Of a stretch of DNA of 64,000 nt, positions 46,119-55,460 are shown piece after piece. Origin of the DNA: Alteromonas sp. KC3 (GTDB lineage: Bacteria > Pseudomonadota > Gammaproteobacteria > Enterobacterales > Alteromonadaceae). The notes beneath the pieces are model-generated. The model searched no databases and was not told the DNA's origin. It saw only the letters and a list, made by a program, of their open reading frames with translations. The stretch's first letter is position 1; every line of letters starts with the position of its first letter. The translations under genes were made by a program, and so were the position numbers. The stretch lies in assembly GCF_016756315.1 (NCBI RefSeq), contig NZ_AP024235.1, forward strand, positions 1,736,001-1,800,000, in the 5' to 3' direction.

Positions 46119-46524
46119 CGTTCGCTTTGATCCAGTCCCACAAGCCAAGAGAAAAGCCTTCAAACAAATTGATGCCCAACCAACTCTTCAATATATAAAG
46201 CAATGTTAAACCAAATAGCATCGATACGCAGACAAACACAGCAATAGCGGTGGCTATAGCCATTTTGCCAATACGGCTTTCAATACGAGATAGGTCTCGT
46301 TTATCTCGCCCAGCAAGAAATACAAAATAGTACCTACTTCTCAGTACACTTACGGTTCCTCTAAGATCGACTTTGTGGGAACCCCATTGTCGTCCTGCTA
46401 AAGCCATATTCAGGTAAGAGAGTTGCTCATCAGAAAAAGAGTCGGCTGCTTTTTTCGGCATACGCTCTAGAACATGCTGTATATTCGGCTCTTCTCTAAC
46501 TGGGTGCTTAACTTTAAAGACCAC
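46111..46524 (-). CDS. Unrecognised membrane protein of the EPS locus
   Basis: I do not recognise this 137-residue protein. It has a basic, soluble N-terminal part (about 1-83, with RVKHP-like start, MPKKAADSFSDEQLSYLNMALAG and SVLRSRYYFVFLAGRDKR) and one strong membrane segment (about 88-112, MAIATAIAVFVCVSMLFGLTLL), followed by an amphipathic end. The pattern suggests an N-in single-pass inner-membrane protein. GTG start with AAGGAA 6 bases upstream, so it is probably translated. It follows the polymerase-like gene in the same direction and may act with it. Confidence 0.68.
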   Translation of the reverse strand: MVFKVKHPVREEPNIQHVLERMPKKAADSFSDEQLSYLNMALAGRQWGSHKVDLRGTVSVLRSRYYFVFLAGRDKRDLSRIESRIGKMAIATAIAVFVCVSMLFGLTLLYILKSWLGINLFEGFSLGLWDWIKANAS

Positions 46525-46560
46525 TGTGTTTCCTTCAATGAAAGTATAGTGAGAAAAAAT

Positions 46561-47973
46561 CTACTCTTGCTGAGAGCGAGAGGGTCTAGCAATTTTAAGG
46601 GTTCTACTGATTGAACCTAACGCTAGAATAACAATAAAAAATACACTATTGGCAGGGGCCTGCAATGGGAAATCAACCGAGCAATGCAGTGCCATTCCCA
46701 TTGTAGCCATTATACAGGCGAATGCTGTGCCTCTGGGGAGTGGGTGTCTTCGGTTTCGCATTGCGGAGAAACTGTGCTTTAAGCAAATTAAAACAACACC
46801 GCCAATGAGCAAACTGCCAATAACGCCAAACTCTAGCGCAAATTGTAGATACTCATTGTGGGCGTGATCATAGAAATGCTGAATACGTTCATTTTGTACT
46901 TGAGGGTAAAGCGTATAAAATGTTCCTCCACCAGAGCCTAAGAAGCCGAATTGCTTTAAAAGAGGCAGAGTATCAGTAATTACTTCATCACGACTTTCTT
47001 GGGCTAAGTTAGTTTGTTCTAAACGCTCTTGAACTTGCTTTAACCCAAAAAGGCTGCTGACGATAAGCACATCTATTACAAGCATACTAATGAACAGCGC
47101 AATATAGCTTTTTTGTCGCGGTTTAAAGAGTACAAGACCCAATGTTGCGGTAACTGTCATACTGATGAAAAACGCACTGTTACCCATTCTGGAACGTGAC
47201 ATAACCAGAGCAATCACCATAATAATGATGCCAATTCTAAATAGCACTTTGTTGCTTAACCAAAACTGGAGGAAACGCCTTAGTCTTTCCCGTGTTGTTG
47301 CGCCACTACCAATATGTAGGCTAGCAATCAAATAGCCGATTGCAGCACTTAGGCAAAGTAGTAAGAAATTGGCATAGTGATTCTTATAAACAAAACTCCC
47401 AGTGGCGATATGAGAAACAGGTAATCGAAAAACTAAACTGTACTGAAGACCAGAGAGAATCTCTAATGCACCGTAAATTGCTTGGAAAATGCCTACTGCA
47501 CTTATGGTGACTAAAGTGAATTTAAGTCGCTTAGAAGAGTTGACCAGCGATAGAGTGATAAAAAATAAAAAGCAATAGGCGAGGGACTTTACGAATACTA
47601 TGTGACTTTGCCCCACATCAAAACTCAATGAAGCCCAGGCCGATGTATGCGCACTTATGCCTGCCTCTAAATAGTCAAGTCGTTGTGGCCGAATAAAGTC
47701 GATAAAAGCAGCGGGTAGGGGAATAATATTGAGCAGTTGCCATGCTAGAAAGGCCAACCAAAGCATCGCAAATGTTCTATATTTGCTCCAGAGGCGGTTG
47801 ACCACTCCTGTGTCGATTAGCACCAGTAACCCACCCAATGCAAAGATAGACATTTGCATGAGCGCCCATGCCCACGGTCGGTTAGCGCCTAGAGGTAAAG
47901 GAAGCCATATTAGGATAAATAAGAGAAAACCGAAAAGAAACTTTTCGGTTTTCTGAAACTGCTCTGAAACCAC
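46561..47973 (-). CDS. O-antigen polymerase/ligase-like protein (Wzy_C)
   Basis: An inner-membrane protein of about 470 residues with 10-12 hydrophobic segments and a large loop bearing the Wzy_C/WaaL motif HAHNEYLQFALEFGVIG near residue 375. It should polymerise or ligate lipid-linked glycan. The longest frame begins at a TTG (48060) inside the preceding gene, so the GTG at 47973 is chosen; no good ribosome site decides it. It is downstream of a small secreted-protein gene in the same direction. A second Wzy_C-type protein lies at 52845; one of the two may be the polymerase and the other a ligase. Confidence 0.84.
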   Translation of the reverse strand: MVSEQFQKTEKFLFGFLLFILIWLPLPLGANRPWAWALMQMSIFALGGLLVLIDTGVVNRLWSKYRTFAMLWLAFLAWQLLNIIPLPAAFIDFIRPQRLDYLEAGISAHTSAWASLSFDVGQSHIVFVKSLAYCFLFFITLSLVNSSKRLKFTLVTISAVGIFQAIYGALEILSGLQYSLVFRLPVSHIATGSFVYKNHYANFLLLCLSAAIGYLIASLHIGSGATTRERLRRFLQFWLSNKVLFRIGIIIMVIALVMSRSRMGNSAFFISMTVTATLGLVLFKPRQKSYIALFISMLVIDVLIVSSLFGLKQVQERLEQTNLAQESRDEVITDTLPLLKQFGFLGSGGGTFYTLYPQVQNERIQHFYDHAHNEYLQFALEFGVIGSLLIGGVVLICLKHSFSAMRNRRHPLPRGTAFACIMATMGMALHCSVDFPLQAPANSVFFIVILALGSISRTLKIARPSRSQQE

Positions 47974-48004
47974 GTTTTTATATATTTGCTCGAGGAATGG
48001 GTAA

Positions 48005-48577
48005 CTAGTTGGTTGATACTGTAGTGTCACCACCACCTGCGCCTGCCGCGCCTGTGCCAACGCCTAGCGGTGATACAGGTGTGCCAACGCCACCCGCCGC
48101 AGTTGCAGTAAGCGTACTTGGATCGATACCCGCACTGATTGCCGCCAACAAAGCATCCTGCTCGTTCAACATTTGCATTTGTAATGCGATGTTATAAATC
48201 TCATTGGCATCTTCTGGGAAAAAGATAATAGCAATAGTTACAACCTGTTGCGCAACATCCGGCATCACGCCAAAACCTGCTATTGCTAACTCAAACCCAG
48301 TAGCATTTTCATTTAGCAAACCTACCATAGTTTGGTAAGAAGGTTGGTTATCTTGCAGATAAGCCATACCCGTTGCATCAAAAAATAGGCCTTCGTCCAA
48401 AACGGTTTGGCTTACTTCAGAGGCGGCGACATCAGGTGAATCACCCTCATCAATCTGAGCAAGCACTAAGTTTCGCACTTGCGTACCGGGCGCAATAGAA
48501 CTGTCTTGTGCAATAGCGGAAGAAGTGAGCATTAGAAGCACACTGAAAAGAATTGAAACAATAAGATTGCTACGCAT
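48005..48577 (-). CDS. Small secreted protein sharing a module with the beta-helix lipoprotein
   Basis: A 190-residue exported protein of unknown function. A signal peptide ends at SSAIAQ (about residue 24). The middle is helical and acidic; residues about 120-162 (FFPEDANEIYNIAL ... AGIDPSTLTATAAG) resemble a segment near the N-terminus of the beta-helix lipoprotein at 60231. The last 25 residues are rich in Gly, Ala, Thr and Pro and probably flexible. ATG start with AAGG-like bases upstream. It is followed by the polymerase-like gene, so it may be an accessory factor for EPS assembly. Confidence 0.78.
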   Translation of the reverse strand: MRSNLIVSILFSVLLMLTSSAIAQDSSIAPGTQVRNLVLAQIDEGDSPDVAASEVSQTVLDEGLFFDATGMAYLQDNQPSYQTMVGLLNENATGFELAIAGFGVMPDVAQQVVTIAIIFFPEDANEIYNIALQMQMLNEQDALLAAISAGIDPSTLTATAAGGVGTPVSPLGVGTGAAGAGGGDTTVSTN

Positions 48578-48700
48578 AACTTTTCCTTAAACTAAAACAT
48601 CGGGTTAGCTTCATGCTAACGCCATCTTTCGTAATTGTATAACAATCGAACGACAAGCGTCTCGCATTTGTTACGTGTTGTGTGAAATTATTCGCGAAAA

Positions 48701-50638
48701 TCACACTTGCCACAGTGTAGGTTTTGCAAAATGGTAACCTTGCTGATATCCAACGTTCAGTTCTGCCAAGGCTGTTGACTCCGCTTCGCTTTCTACCAAC
48801 TCTGCAATTACCTGAATATTCAAGCTTCTGGCGATACTCAATAAACTGCTTATGAATAGTTGGTTGTCTGCTTCGCTTTGAATGTCTTTGGTCAATTTAC
48901 CTGAAATTTTAACAAACTGAGGCTGTATTGCTCTCAACCCTGAAAGCGATGCAAGATTGTCTCCAAAATGCTCAATTGTTACTCTGCACCGCATGTTTAG
49001 AAGCGATTGGCAAAAGGCTATTGCGATATCTTTATGATAAGTGAGCGCCGCATCTTCTATTTCAAACACCAACTTTGTGCAAAGCGCAGTGTTTTGGTTC
49101 AATAACTGCAAAAGCCAAACTCTAAATTCATCATTAGCAATAGATGCGCTTGCTATGTTGATGGCAATATCAGTTTTAGCTTCATTAAGTTTATTCATCA
49201 CAAGACTGATAACAAGTTTGTCGACTTCGGGGATGAGGTTGAGCCGCTCTGAAGCAGGTATGAGCTGTGACATCGGAATAACAGTGCCTGTCTCTTTATC
49301 TTTAAAACGGGCAAACGCTTCGAAGTAAGCTGGCGAGCCTTTATTTGTATCTATTATTGGCTGAATAAGAATATCTGCACTTTGCTTTAAAAGAATGTCA
49401 TTTAACCTTTCGCGCCAAGCAGTGTTGCTATGAATGTGCGTGAGTTCTGAGGCAAATTGCCAACCTTCAGATCGTTTAGTTGATGCCATCAATGCACTGT
49501 CAGCATTTTCTAGTACTTCAGTTAGCGTCATACTATCTGTGAATTTGGACGCCCCCATACATACTGTTTTATCCCCATTCTTTAATGGATTGTCTGTGGC
49601 TAATAACGTGTAAAGAAACTCTACTTTTTCTACACATTCGCGTTTTTCTATATCTTCAATTATTAACGCAAAGTCACCGCCAGAGAGTCGAAATAAATAG
49701 TTTTTCTCGGACGTAGTAGAAAGCTGCTGTTTTAATTTATTGGCAATAGACTTCACGTAGTCATCGCCTTGCTGACCGCCAAGTTTAGCATTAATGAGTT
49801 GCAGCTGAGCCAATCGAATTATAATGATATAGCCTTCTGACCTAACTGGGCTATTACTTAAAAGCGCGTTCATATGACGTGTGAAGGCACTTCTGTTCGA
49901 CACGCCAGTTAAACTGTCTTCATAGGCTTGGGCTTTAAACAGTTCTGCTTTGTCAGACAGTTCTTTGAACATGCCTTCAACCGCTAACGATAGTTTATTG
50001 ACCGCGCGAGTAATAAAGGTTAATTCTTTGGTAAATGGCGCATAGTTAATCTGTGAAAACTTCTGATTTTGAATGTCATTGATTTTGGCAACAACGATAC
50101 CCAGAGGTTTGGTGATGGCTCGCACTATAAAGATAAGTGCAATAAAGGCGAAAACAAATGCCACTGAAAACATCAGTGCACTTTGTTTTACACTTTGCCA
50201 TAACGTTTCATTGGCAAGTCCAGGATGACTTTGTACCGTAAGTTGACCCGCTAAGTTCCAGCCATTATTTAATTCAGTTTGCTCAACTGGCGGGGTAACT
50301 TCGATTATTTTTGTAAACCAAGCTGGGACCGTTTCGACACTCGTTGGGTTTCTGCGCTCGATAAGCATGTTACCGTCCATGTCGGTGACAGTAATATACT
50401 GATAAAAGCCGCGGTCAAAAATCGCATTAACCATGGTTTGTGCAACTACGATATCGTTTTCTTCTGCCAAATAAGGCGTAATTGATAAACCTAACGATGT
50501 AGCCGTGTCTTGTGCGTGTGTAGCCAATTGTTCGTTTACGTATTCTCTTGTGAGCTTCACATTAATCACAAAAGAACTGACAAAAACGACTGCCAGTAAA
50601 ACAAACAAACTGGTGCTCAGTTGGGTAGATAATTTCAT
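48701..50638 (-). CDS. lapD: LapD-type c-di-GMP receptor (degenerate GGDEF-EAL)
   Basis: A 645-residue inner-membrane receptor. A first membrane segment (about 7-27), a periplasmic domain of the LapD type (about 28-150), a second segment (about 155-175), a HAMP-like linker, then GGDEF and EAL domains. Both catalytic signatures are lost: the GGDEF site reads LSGGDFAL and the EAL site FEAFAR, with IEHFGDN for the usual DDFGTG. This matches LapD, which binds c-di-GMP without turnover and holds the protease LapG when bound. Its ATG shares one base with the lapG stop. Confidence 0.9.
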   Translation of the reverse strand: MKLSTQLSTSLFVLLAVVFVSSFVINVKLTREYVNEQLATHAQDTATSLGLSITPYLAEENDIVVAQTMVNAIFDRGFYQYITVTDMDGNMLIERRNPTSVETVPAWFTKIIEVTPPVEQTELNNGWNLAGQLTVQSHPGLANETLWQSVKQSALMFSVAFVFAFIALIFIVRAITKPLGIVVAKINDIQNQKFSQINYAPFTKELTFITRAVNKLSLAVEGMFKELSDKAELFKAQAYEDSLTGVSNRSAFTRHMNALLSNSPVRSEGYIIIIRLAQLQLINAKLGGQQGDDYVKSIANKLKQQLSTTSEKNYLFRLSGGDFALIIEDIEKRECVEKVEFLYTLLATDNPLKNGDKTVCMGASKFTDSMTLTEVLENADSALMASTKRSEGWQFASELTHIHSNTAWRERLNDILLKQSADILIQPIIDTNKGSPAYFEAFARFKDKETGTVIPMSQLIPASERLNLIPEVDKLVISLVMNKLNEAKTDIAINIASASIANDEFRVWLLQLLNQNTALCTKLVFEIEDAALTYHKDIAIAFCQSLLNMRCRVTIEHFGDNLASLSGLRAIQPQFVKISGKLTKDIQSEADNQLFISSLLSIARSLNIQVIAELVESEAESTALAELNVGYQQGYHFAKPTLWQV

Positions 50639-51363
50639 TATTCTTCTCTATCTCCGTGTATCACGCTATCTAGCCTTGATATCATGTCGTCCCACATTTT
50701 CATCGGGCCGCCGCCTCTTAATTTTCTTCCTGTTCCCATTGATTTTGCAGCCCATAGTCCGTTTCCGTTGAAGCTGTATATAGGAGACAAATCTCTACGT
50801 TTATTGGCCGGCAGTATGCGCCGATTAATATTATCCAAAACCAACGGAATAGAAGAAGGGGTTTCGTAGTAAGCTAACACCATATGAGGTTGTCTCAATT
50901 CAAGGGCCGTTACATACATTAACCGCAACTTTTCTTCTGGTATACCCAGTTCAAGCAATGAGAAATACTTGGCAATGGTATAATCTTCACAGTCGCCAGC
51001 ACCGGTGGCAATGAATTCTATCGGCGTTGCCCAGTAGTCTTTCTGTTTCCAATGCACCAAATCATCAACAAAATCGAAGCGGTTGAAGAAACGGTTTACA
51101 CCGTAAAGCTTTTCATCAATATCTTCGCGTTGCAGTTTGTCGATTAAATGTCGCCAATCAGCAACATCTTCTGAAGCATTTTCTCCGTAAAGCGTTTTCA
51201 CTCGCGCATACACTTCGGGAGTGAAGAGGTTACTTTGTTGCGCAAACAAGGAAGAAAGCGAAAGAAGACAAATGCCTACCACCAAGCCCGCACGAATATT
51301 CAGTATACTGCGCGTAAGGGTATGGAGCTTTGTTCTGCTGCGTAGGCGATTGTTTTGGTGCAA
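50638..51363 (-). CDS. lapG: LapG-type periplasmic cysteine protease
   Basis: A transglutaminase-like cysteine proteinase (DUF920/BTLCP) of 241 residues with a signal peptide ending near SSLFAQ. The triad is C125 (GAGDCEDYTIAKY), H160 (RQPHMVLAYYE) and D177 (LVLDNINRRI). Family members cut large surface adhesins such as LapA when c-di-GMP is low and LapD releases them. It is directly upstream of lapD with a one-base stop-start overlap. The start is uncertain: TTG at 51363 is the first codon that includes the full signal peptide. No adhesin gene is in the window. Confidence 0.9.
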   Translation of the reverse strand: MHQNNRLRSRTKLHTLTRSILNIRAGLVVGICLLSLSSLFAQQSNLFTPEVYARVKTLYGENASEDVADWRHLIDKLQREDIDEKLYGVNRFFNRFDFVDDLVHWKQKDYWATPIEFIATGAGDCEDYTIAKYFSLLELGIPEEKLRLMYVTALELRQPHMVLAYYETPSSIPLVLDNINRRILPANKRRDLSPIYSFNGNGLWAAKSMGTGRKLRGGGPMKMWDDMISRLDSVIHGDREE

Positions 51364-51702
51364 TAGGGTTTAACTTGTGCAATCAGTAGGGCAAGTGTAA
51401 AAATTTTTTCACTTCAGCGGTGTAGGATCACTTACCATCGGTTTTGCTAATGATGGCAAACTTGATGAAAACTTGAAAGGTTTTTACGTAATTCATCTAA
51501 ACAAATAAACCACAACAAGGTTGGCACGCTTTGTGTTTGTTTTATGGTTTAATAATAAAGTACGCTTAGCCACTAGTGTTCATCATTAACATTAGTCACG
51601 TTCTTCGAGTTTTATGCGATGTGAGCCAACCGTGGTCGCAAACTCATTCGAATAGGCACTTTTACACTCATTTGTGGTGTTTTTACATAAAAAGGATCTT
51701 GC
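51364..51702. promoter_or_regulatory. Divergent promoter region between lapG and the glycosyltransferase operon
   Basis: A 339-base A/T-rich gap with no gene. On the plus strand TTGGCACG (51521-51528) is a perfect sigma-54 -24 element, but 10 bases after GG the -12 reads GT instead of GC (TGTGT), so the match is incomplete. AAGGA (51692-51696) is the ribosome site for the next gene. Confidence 0.35.
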
Positions 51703-52842
51703 ATGGACAATTCAGCACGCCCAGCGGTGTTTATCATCAATTCATTAGAAGGGGGTGGAGCTGAACGTGTAATGGTAAAATTGTTAGCCATTATGGAAAG
51801 CTATTACTATCAGCTGAACATTCCAGTCCATTTGGTTCTGCTTGACGACTTACCTGAGTCACAAGTGTGCCCAAATTATGTGAACAAAACGGTGCTGAAT
51901 TCTAATGGTAGCTTGTTGGAGGGCTACAAACTGTTAAAGCCTTTGTTAAAAGCACTTCAGCCTACTTATTGTTTTAGTTTTCTAACACGAAGCAATTTTT
52001 TAAATATAGCGCTGGCTCGCAAACTCGGTTTTGAAGCGATAATTAGTGAGCGGGTGAATACATCTAGCCATTTTTCGGGTGGCCTGAAAGACACTGTTAG
52101 TCGATTGCTGGTAAAATTGTCTTACAAACGTGCAGCACGTGTAGTCGCTGTATCAGAAGGTGTTAAAGCAGACCTAGTAGAAAACTATGCAGTGCTTGAT
52201 AGCAACATTTCAGTTTTGTATAACCCATACGATATCGAGTTACTCAAAACATCTGCAAAAGAAGATGTCAGCGATTTACCGACAAAGCCATATATCATTG
52301 GCGTTGGTAGATTGGTTAAGAACAAAAACTTTTCGCTGTTAATAGATGCTTATGCCGATGCTGGTATAGATGAATCGCTGGTGATCTTGGGTGTCGGTGA
52401 TGAGAGAGAATCACTCGAGGCTTTGGTGAAACAGCGAGGCTTAGAGGATAAAGTCTGCTTTTTGGGCTTTAAAAAGAACCCTTATCCCTATGTTGCCCAC
52501 GCAAAGTACTTTGTAAGCACTTCAAACGCAGAAGGGTTTCCCAATGCGATTGTTGAAGCAATGTGTCTAGGAAAGGCTGTAATCGCAACGAATTGTGAGT
52601 CAGGTCCAGCGGAAATTATTGCAGAAAAATATCCATACCAGGTTAACGGCGCAAGCCAAGAAAAAAACGGTATCCTATGTCAATTGAACAACAAGCAGGG
52701 CATTGTAGATGCCATGCACCAGCTCGCAGAACCGAAACTGCTTAATGCTTATGAAGTGAAAAGTTCAGCGTGCGCTGAAACGTTTTCGTACCCGGCTTTT
52801 CGAGAAAAAGTTATTGCCATTATTGATCAGGTAACACAATAG
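51703..52842 (+). CDS. GT4 glycosyltransferase
   Basis: A retaining GT-B glycosyltransferase of 379 residues. The N-domain begins with FIINSLEGGGAERVMVKL; the C-domain has IIGVGRLVKNKNF and the donor-binding E-x7-E stretch in NAEGFPNAIVEAMCLG, then NCESGPAEII. The UDP-GalNAc/GlcNAc-using branch is suggested by GGGAER but the sugar cannot be assigned. AAGGA 7 bases before the ATG. First gene of a run of plus-strand EPS genes. Confidence 0.92.
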   Translation: MDNSARPAVFIINSLEGGGAERVMVKLLAIMESYYYQLNIPVHLVLLDDLPESQVCPNYVNKTVLNSNGSLLEGYKLLKPLLKALQPTYCFSFLTRSNFLNIALARKLGFEAIISERVNTSSHFSGGLKDTVSRLLVKLSYKRAARVVAVSEGVKADLVENYAVLDSNISVLYNPYDIELLKTSAKEDVSDLPTKPYIIGVGRLVKNKNFSLLIDAYADAGIDESLVILGVGDERESLEALVKQRGLEDKVCFLGFKKNPYPYVAHAKYFVSTSNAEGFPNAIVEAMCLGKAVIATNCESGPAEIIAEKYPYQVNGASQEKNGILCQLNNKQGIVDAMHQLAEPKLLNAYEVKSSACAETFSYPAFREKVIAIIDQVTQ

Positions 52843-52844
52843 AT

Positions 52845-54164
52845 ATGTTTGAAGGAATGAAAGTAATAGTTGGGTTGGTAAGCCTTATCTTGGTTTACCG
52901 AACTATTACCGGTAACTGCAATAAATATTTGGCCTTTGCGATTTGTGCAATATGGTTGCGCTTCTTTTTATCTGCATTTCATACCATCACGTACCCTTCA
53001 CTCATCGCCGGCTTTTCTATTAATGCGCTCTCTAGTATATCAGTAGCGGGCCTCGGTTTATTACTCATTCCCACCAAAGTGTTTACGCTTCGCAAGTTGC
53101 TGCCTTTTTATTTTCTATTTTTAGCAATCGCAATAAGCGGGTTTGTTAACCTTAAAATACCGGGCACAATCAATGTGTTGGTGAAGTGGTGTTATTTTCT
53201 GGTTCTCGCGGGCGCTATCTTTCTTTCGGTGCGCGCTCAGGGACAATCCGAAACCTTCAAGAAATTGCTAGTTGCCTTCTTCATGCCAGTGACACTTCAA
53301 ATATTGTCCATTCTTTTAGGTGAAGTGAAAGCTACCGAAAATGATGGGTCGGCAAGTTACATCGGCGGCTACAATCACGAAGCGGCTTTTTCCATGATTA
53401 TTGTGAGCTTCGTGTTTTTAGTTGGTCTTACTCAAAGAAATGCCATTAAGTTTCGCACATCACTATTTACACTTTCTGTTGTATTGCTTGTGTTAGTAAA
53501 TTATCGAACAGCCATACTTACTATTTTACCTATAGCAGCAATATTCTATTACTCGCTGGTTGAACAACGCCTAAAACCATCACAGAAAGCGCCAGTTTTA
53601 ACGATAGTTACAATGGTATTAGTACTGGTGTTTGTCGCTCTGTCAGTGTCAATGCAAGAGCGGTTTGCTGATGTGGGTACACTGGCTTCTAATCTAGATC
53701 TCATTTTTAAATCTCCCATGTATTTCAGTGAAGCTGAGAAGGACATAATGTCCGCACGCGTTTATATCTGGAGTCAGTATATCGATGCACTCATTAATTC
53801 AGATATGGTGAGACAGTTGGTTGGCTTTGGGCCAGAGTCATGGCGAGGTGTTTTTGATGTGTATGCGCACAATACGTACGTTTCATACCTTTATGAATAT
53901 GGTTATCTTGGGTTAGTCACCTTCGCTTATTTGTGTATATTTTCGCTGCTAATCACACTCACTGTTTCGGACAAACGGTTAGCCAAGATTTTACCTTTAT
54001 CACTCATAGGATTTTTAACAATGAACCTAGCAACTATGCCGCTATGGAACATTGAAGGCTTAATATTTTTCGCAATTTTAATCGGCGTGACATTGGCGCT
54101 TTCTACTAATGTGCCGTCTCGAGTTCACTCAGTTAAATTATCAGTATCCACTCCCACGGAATAG
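52845..54164 (+). CDS. Wzy-like polysaccharide polymerase
   Basis: A 439-residue membrane protein with about 11 hydrophobic segments. A large loop near residue 345 carries YAHNTYVSYLYEYGYLG, the Wzy_C-type motif, and SARVYIWSQYIDAL precedes it. This is the expected pattern of an O-antigen/EPS polymerase. It starts 2 bases after the first glycosyltransferase and lies 4 bases before the next, within the flippase-containing operon, so it is the better candidate for the repeat-unit polymerase than the gene at 46561. Confidence 0.83.
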   Translation: MFEGMKVIVGLVSLILVYRTITGNCNKYLAFAICAIWLRFFLSAFHTITYPSLIAGFSINALSSISVAGLGLLLIPTKVFTLRKLLPFYFLFLAIAISGFVNLKIPGTINVLVKWCYFLVLAGAIFLSVRAQGQSETFKKLLVAFFMPVTLQILSILLGEVKATENDGSASYIGGYNHEAAFSMIIVSFVFLVGLTQRNAIKFRTSLFTLSVVLLVLVNYRTAILTILPIAAIFYYSLVEQRLKPSQKAPVLTIVTMVLVLVFVALSVSMQERFADVGTLASNLDLIFKSPMYFSEAEKDIMSARVYIWSQYIDALINSDMVRQLVGFGPESWRGVFDVYAHNTYVSYLYEYGYLGLVTFAYLCIFSLLITLTVSDKRLAKILPLSLIGFLTMNLATMPLWNIEGLIFFAILIGVTLALSTNVPSRVHSVKLSVSTPTE

Positions 54165-54168
54165 GTTT

Positions 54169-55266
54169 ATGAAGATTTGTGCAATTGGTTTGCGAGGTAT
54201 CCCTGATGTAATGGGAGGCATAGAGTCTCACTGTCAACAGTTATATCCAAAGATGGTAAAAAATGGTGCTGATGTGACAGTCATTGCACGGTCCCCTTAT
54301 GTTGAGGGTAAAAAGTACGAATACCAAGGCGTTAAGGTAATTAGTTTGTGGGCAATTCAGCACACGCTATTAGAAACGTTTGTCCACACATTTTTTGCAA
54401 TCCTCTATGCAAGGATTTTTGTAAGGCCAGACATTGTGCATCTGCATGCAATAGGACCTGCGTTATTCTCACCCCTTGCACGACTATTGGGCATGAAAGT
54501 GATGGTGACTCACCATGGTGCTGATTACAACCGTCAGAAATGGAGCCCATTCGCTAAGAAGGTTTTGAAATTCGGCGAAAAAATGGCTGTAACATTTGCC
54601 AATAGAGTATTGGTAGTAGGTCGCACGCTAACTAGTGCCTTAAGAGAGGAATATCCATCGTACGCCGAGAAAATAAGCTTTGTGCCAAATGGTATGTTGC
54701 CGCGTTTTACAGGTGAAATTTCAAGTAATCACCTTCCAAGTGAACTAGAGCTTACGCCGCAACACTATATTCTTACGGTAGGAAGACTGGTGCCAGAAAA
54801 GGGCTTTCATGACTTAGTCGATGCATTTGTTCAATCAAACAGTGAATTAAAGCTGGTGATAGTGGGTGATACTGACCACCATAGCACTTATTCCAACAAG
54901 TTGAGGGAAGCTGCAACCGACAATGTGATTTTTGCTAACCGTCGGGGTGGAGATGAATTAAAAGCCCTTTATCAGCATGCAAAGGTTTTTGTCTTGCCTT
55001 CTTATCACGAGGGTTTGCCTATCGTAGCGCTTGAGGCAATCAGCGCAGGGTGCCCTGTTTTGCTAAGTGATATTTCACCTAATATCGATATTGAAGCGCC
55101 AAAAGATTGCTACTTTCCCGTAGGCAATGTTTACGAGCTGTCAAAAAAGCTCTCTGGTCTTGATGAGCTCAACCTCACACTAAATCGCAGCGATTATTTA
55201 GAAAAGTACGACTGGGAAAGTATTTCAGATGTCACATTCGGCTATGTAGATGGCTTGAAAGCGTAG
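54169..55266 (+). CDS. GT4 glycosyltransferase
   Basis: A GT-B glycosyltransferase of 365 residues. The N-terminus KICAIGLRGIPDVMGGIESH and VHLHAIGPALFSPLARLLG are typical of GT4 enzymes of EPS clusters that add to lipid-linked mannose or rhamnose; the C-domain has YILTVGRLVPEKGFHDLV and YHEGLPIVALEAISAG (E-x7-E). The ATG at 54169 is chosen because the frame upstream overlaps the polymerase gene and the protein family starts here. Sugar not assignable. Confidence 0.92.
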   Translation: MKICAIGLRGIPDVMGGIESHCQQLYPKMVKNGADVTVIARSPYVEGKKYEYQGVKVISLWAIQHTLLETFVHTFFAILYARIFVRPDIVHLHAIGPALFSPLARLLGMKVMVTHHGADYNRQKWSPFAKKVLKFGEKMAVTFANRVLVVGRTLTSALREEYPSYAEKISFVPNGMLPRFTGEISSNHLPSELELTPQHYILTVGRLVPEKGFHDLVDAFVQSNSELKLVIVGDTDHHSTYSNKLREAATDNVIFANRRGGDELKALYQHAKVFVLPSYHEGLPIVALEAISAGCPVLLSDISPNIDIEAPKDCYFPVGNVYELSKKLSGLDELNLTLNRSDYLEKYDWESISDVTFGYVDGLKA

Positions 55267-55460
55267 CATTTTTAAACGCCGACCCAAGGTGTGAATAAAA
55301 GCCTTAACTTAAAATTTACGCGACTTGGATGGCAGCAGCTATATCGAATTTGACTGTCTGTCGTTTATGTAAATCAAGTTATCTGTGCGGTGAACTAAAC
55401 CAATTCAAGAGAATTAGAACATTCTCAAAGTAAGATCTGACAAGGATATTAGGATATTTT

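Noticed and set aside
47974-48060. TTG-started extension of the polymerase-like gene
   Set aside because: It overlaps the secreted-protein gene by 56 bases and the extra residues are not membrane-like or conserved-looking.
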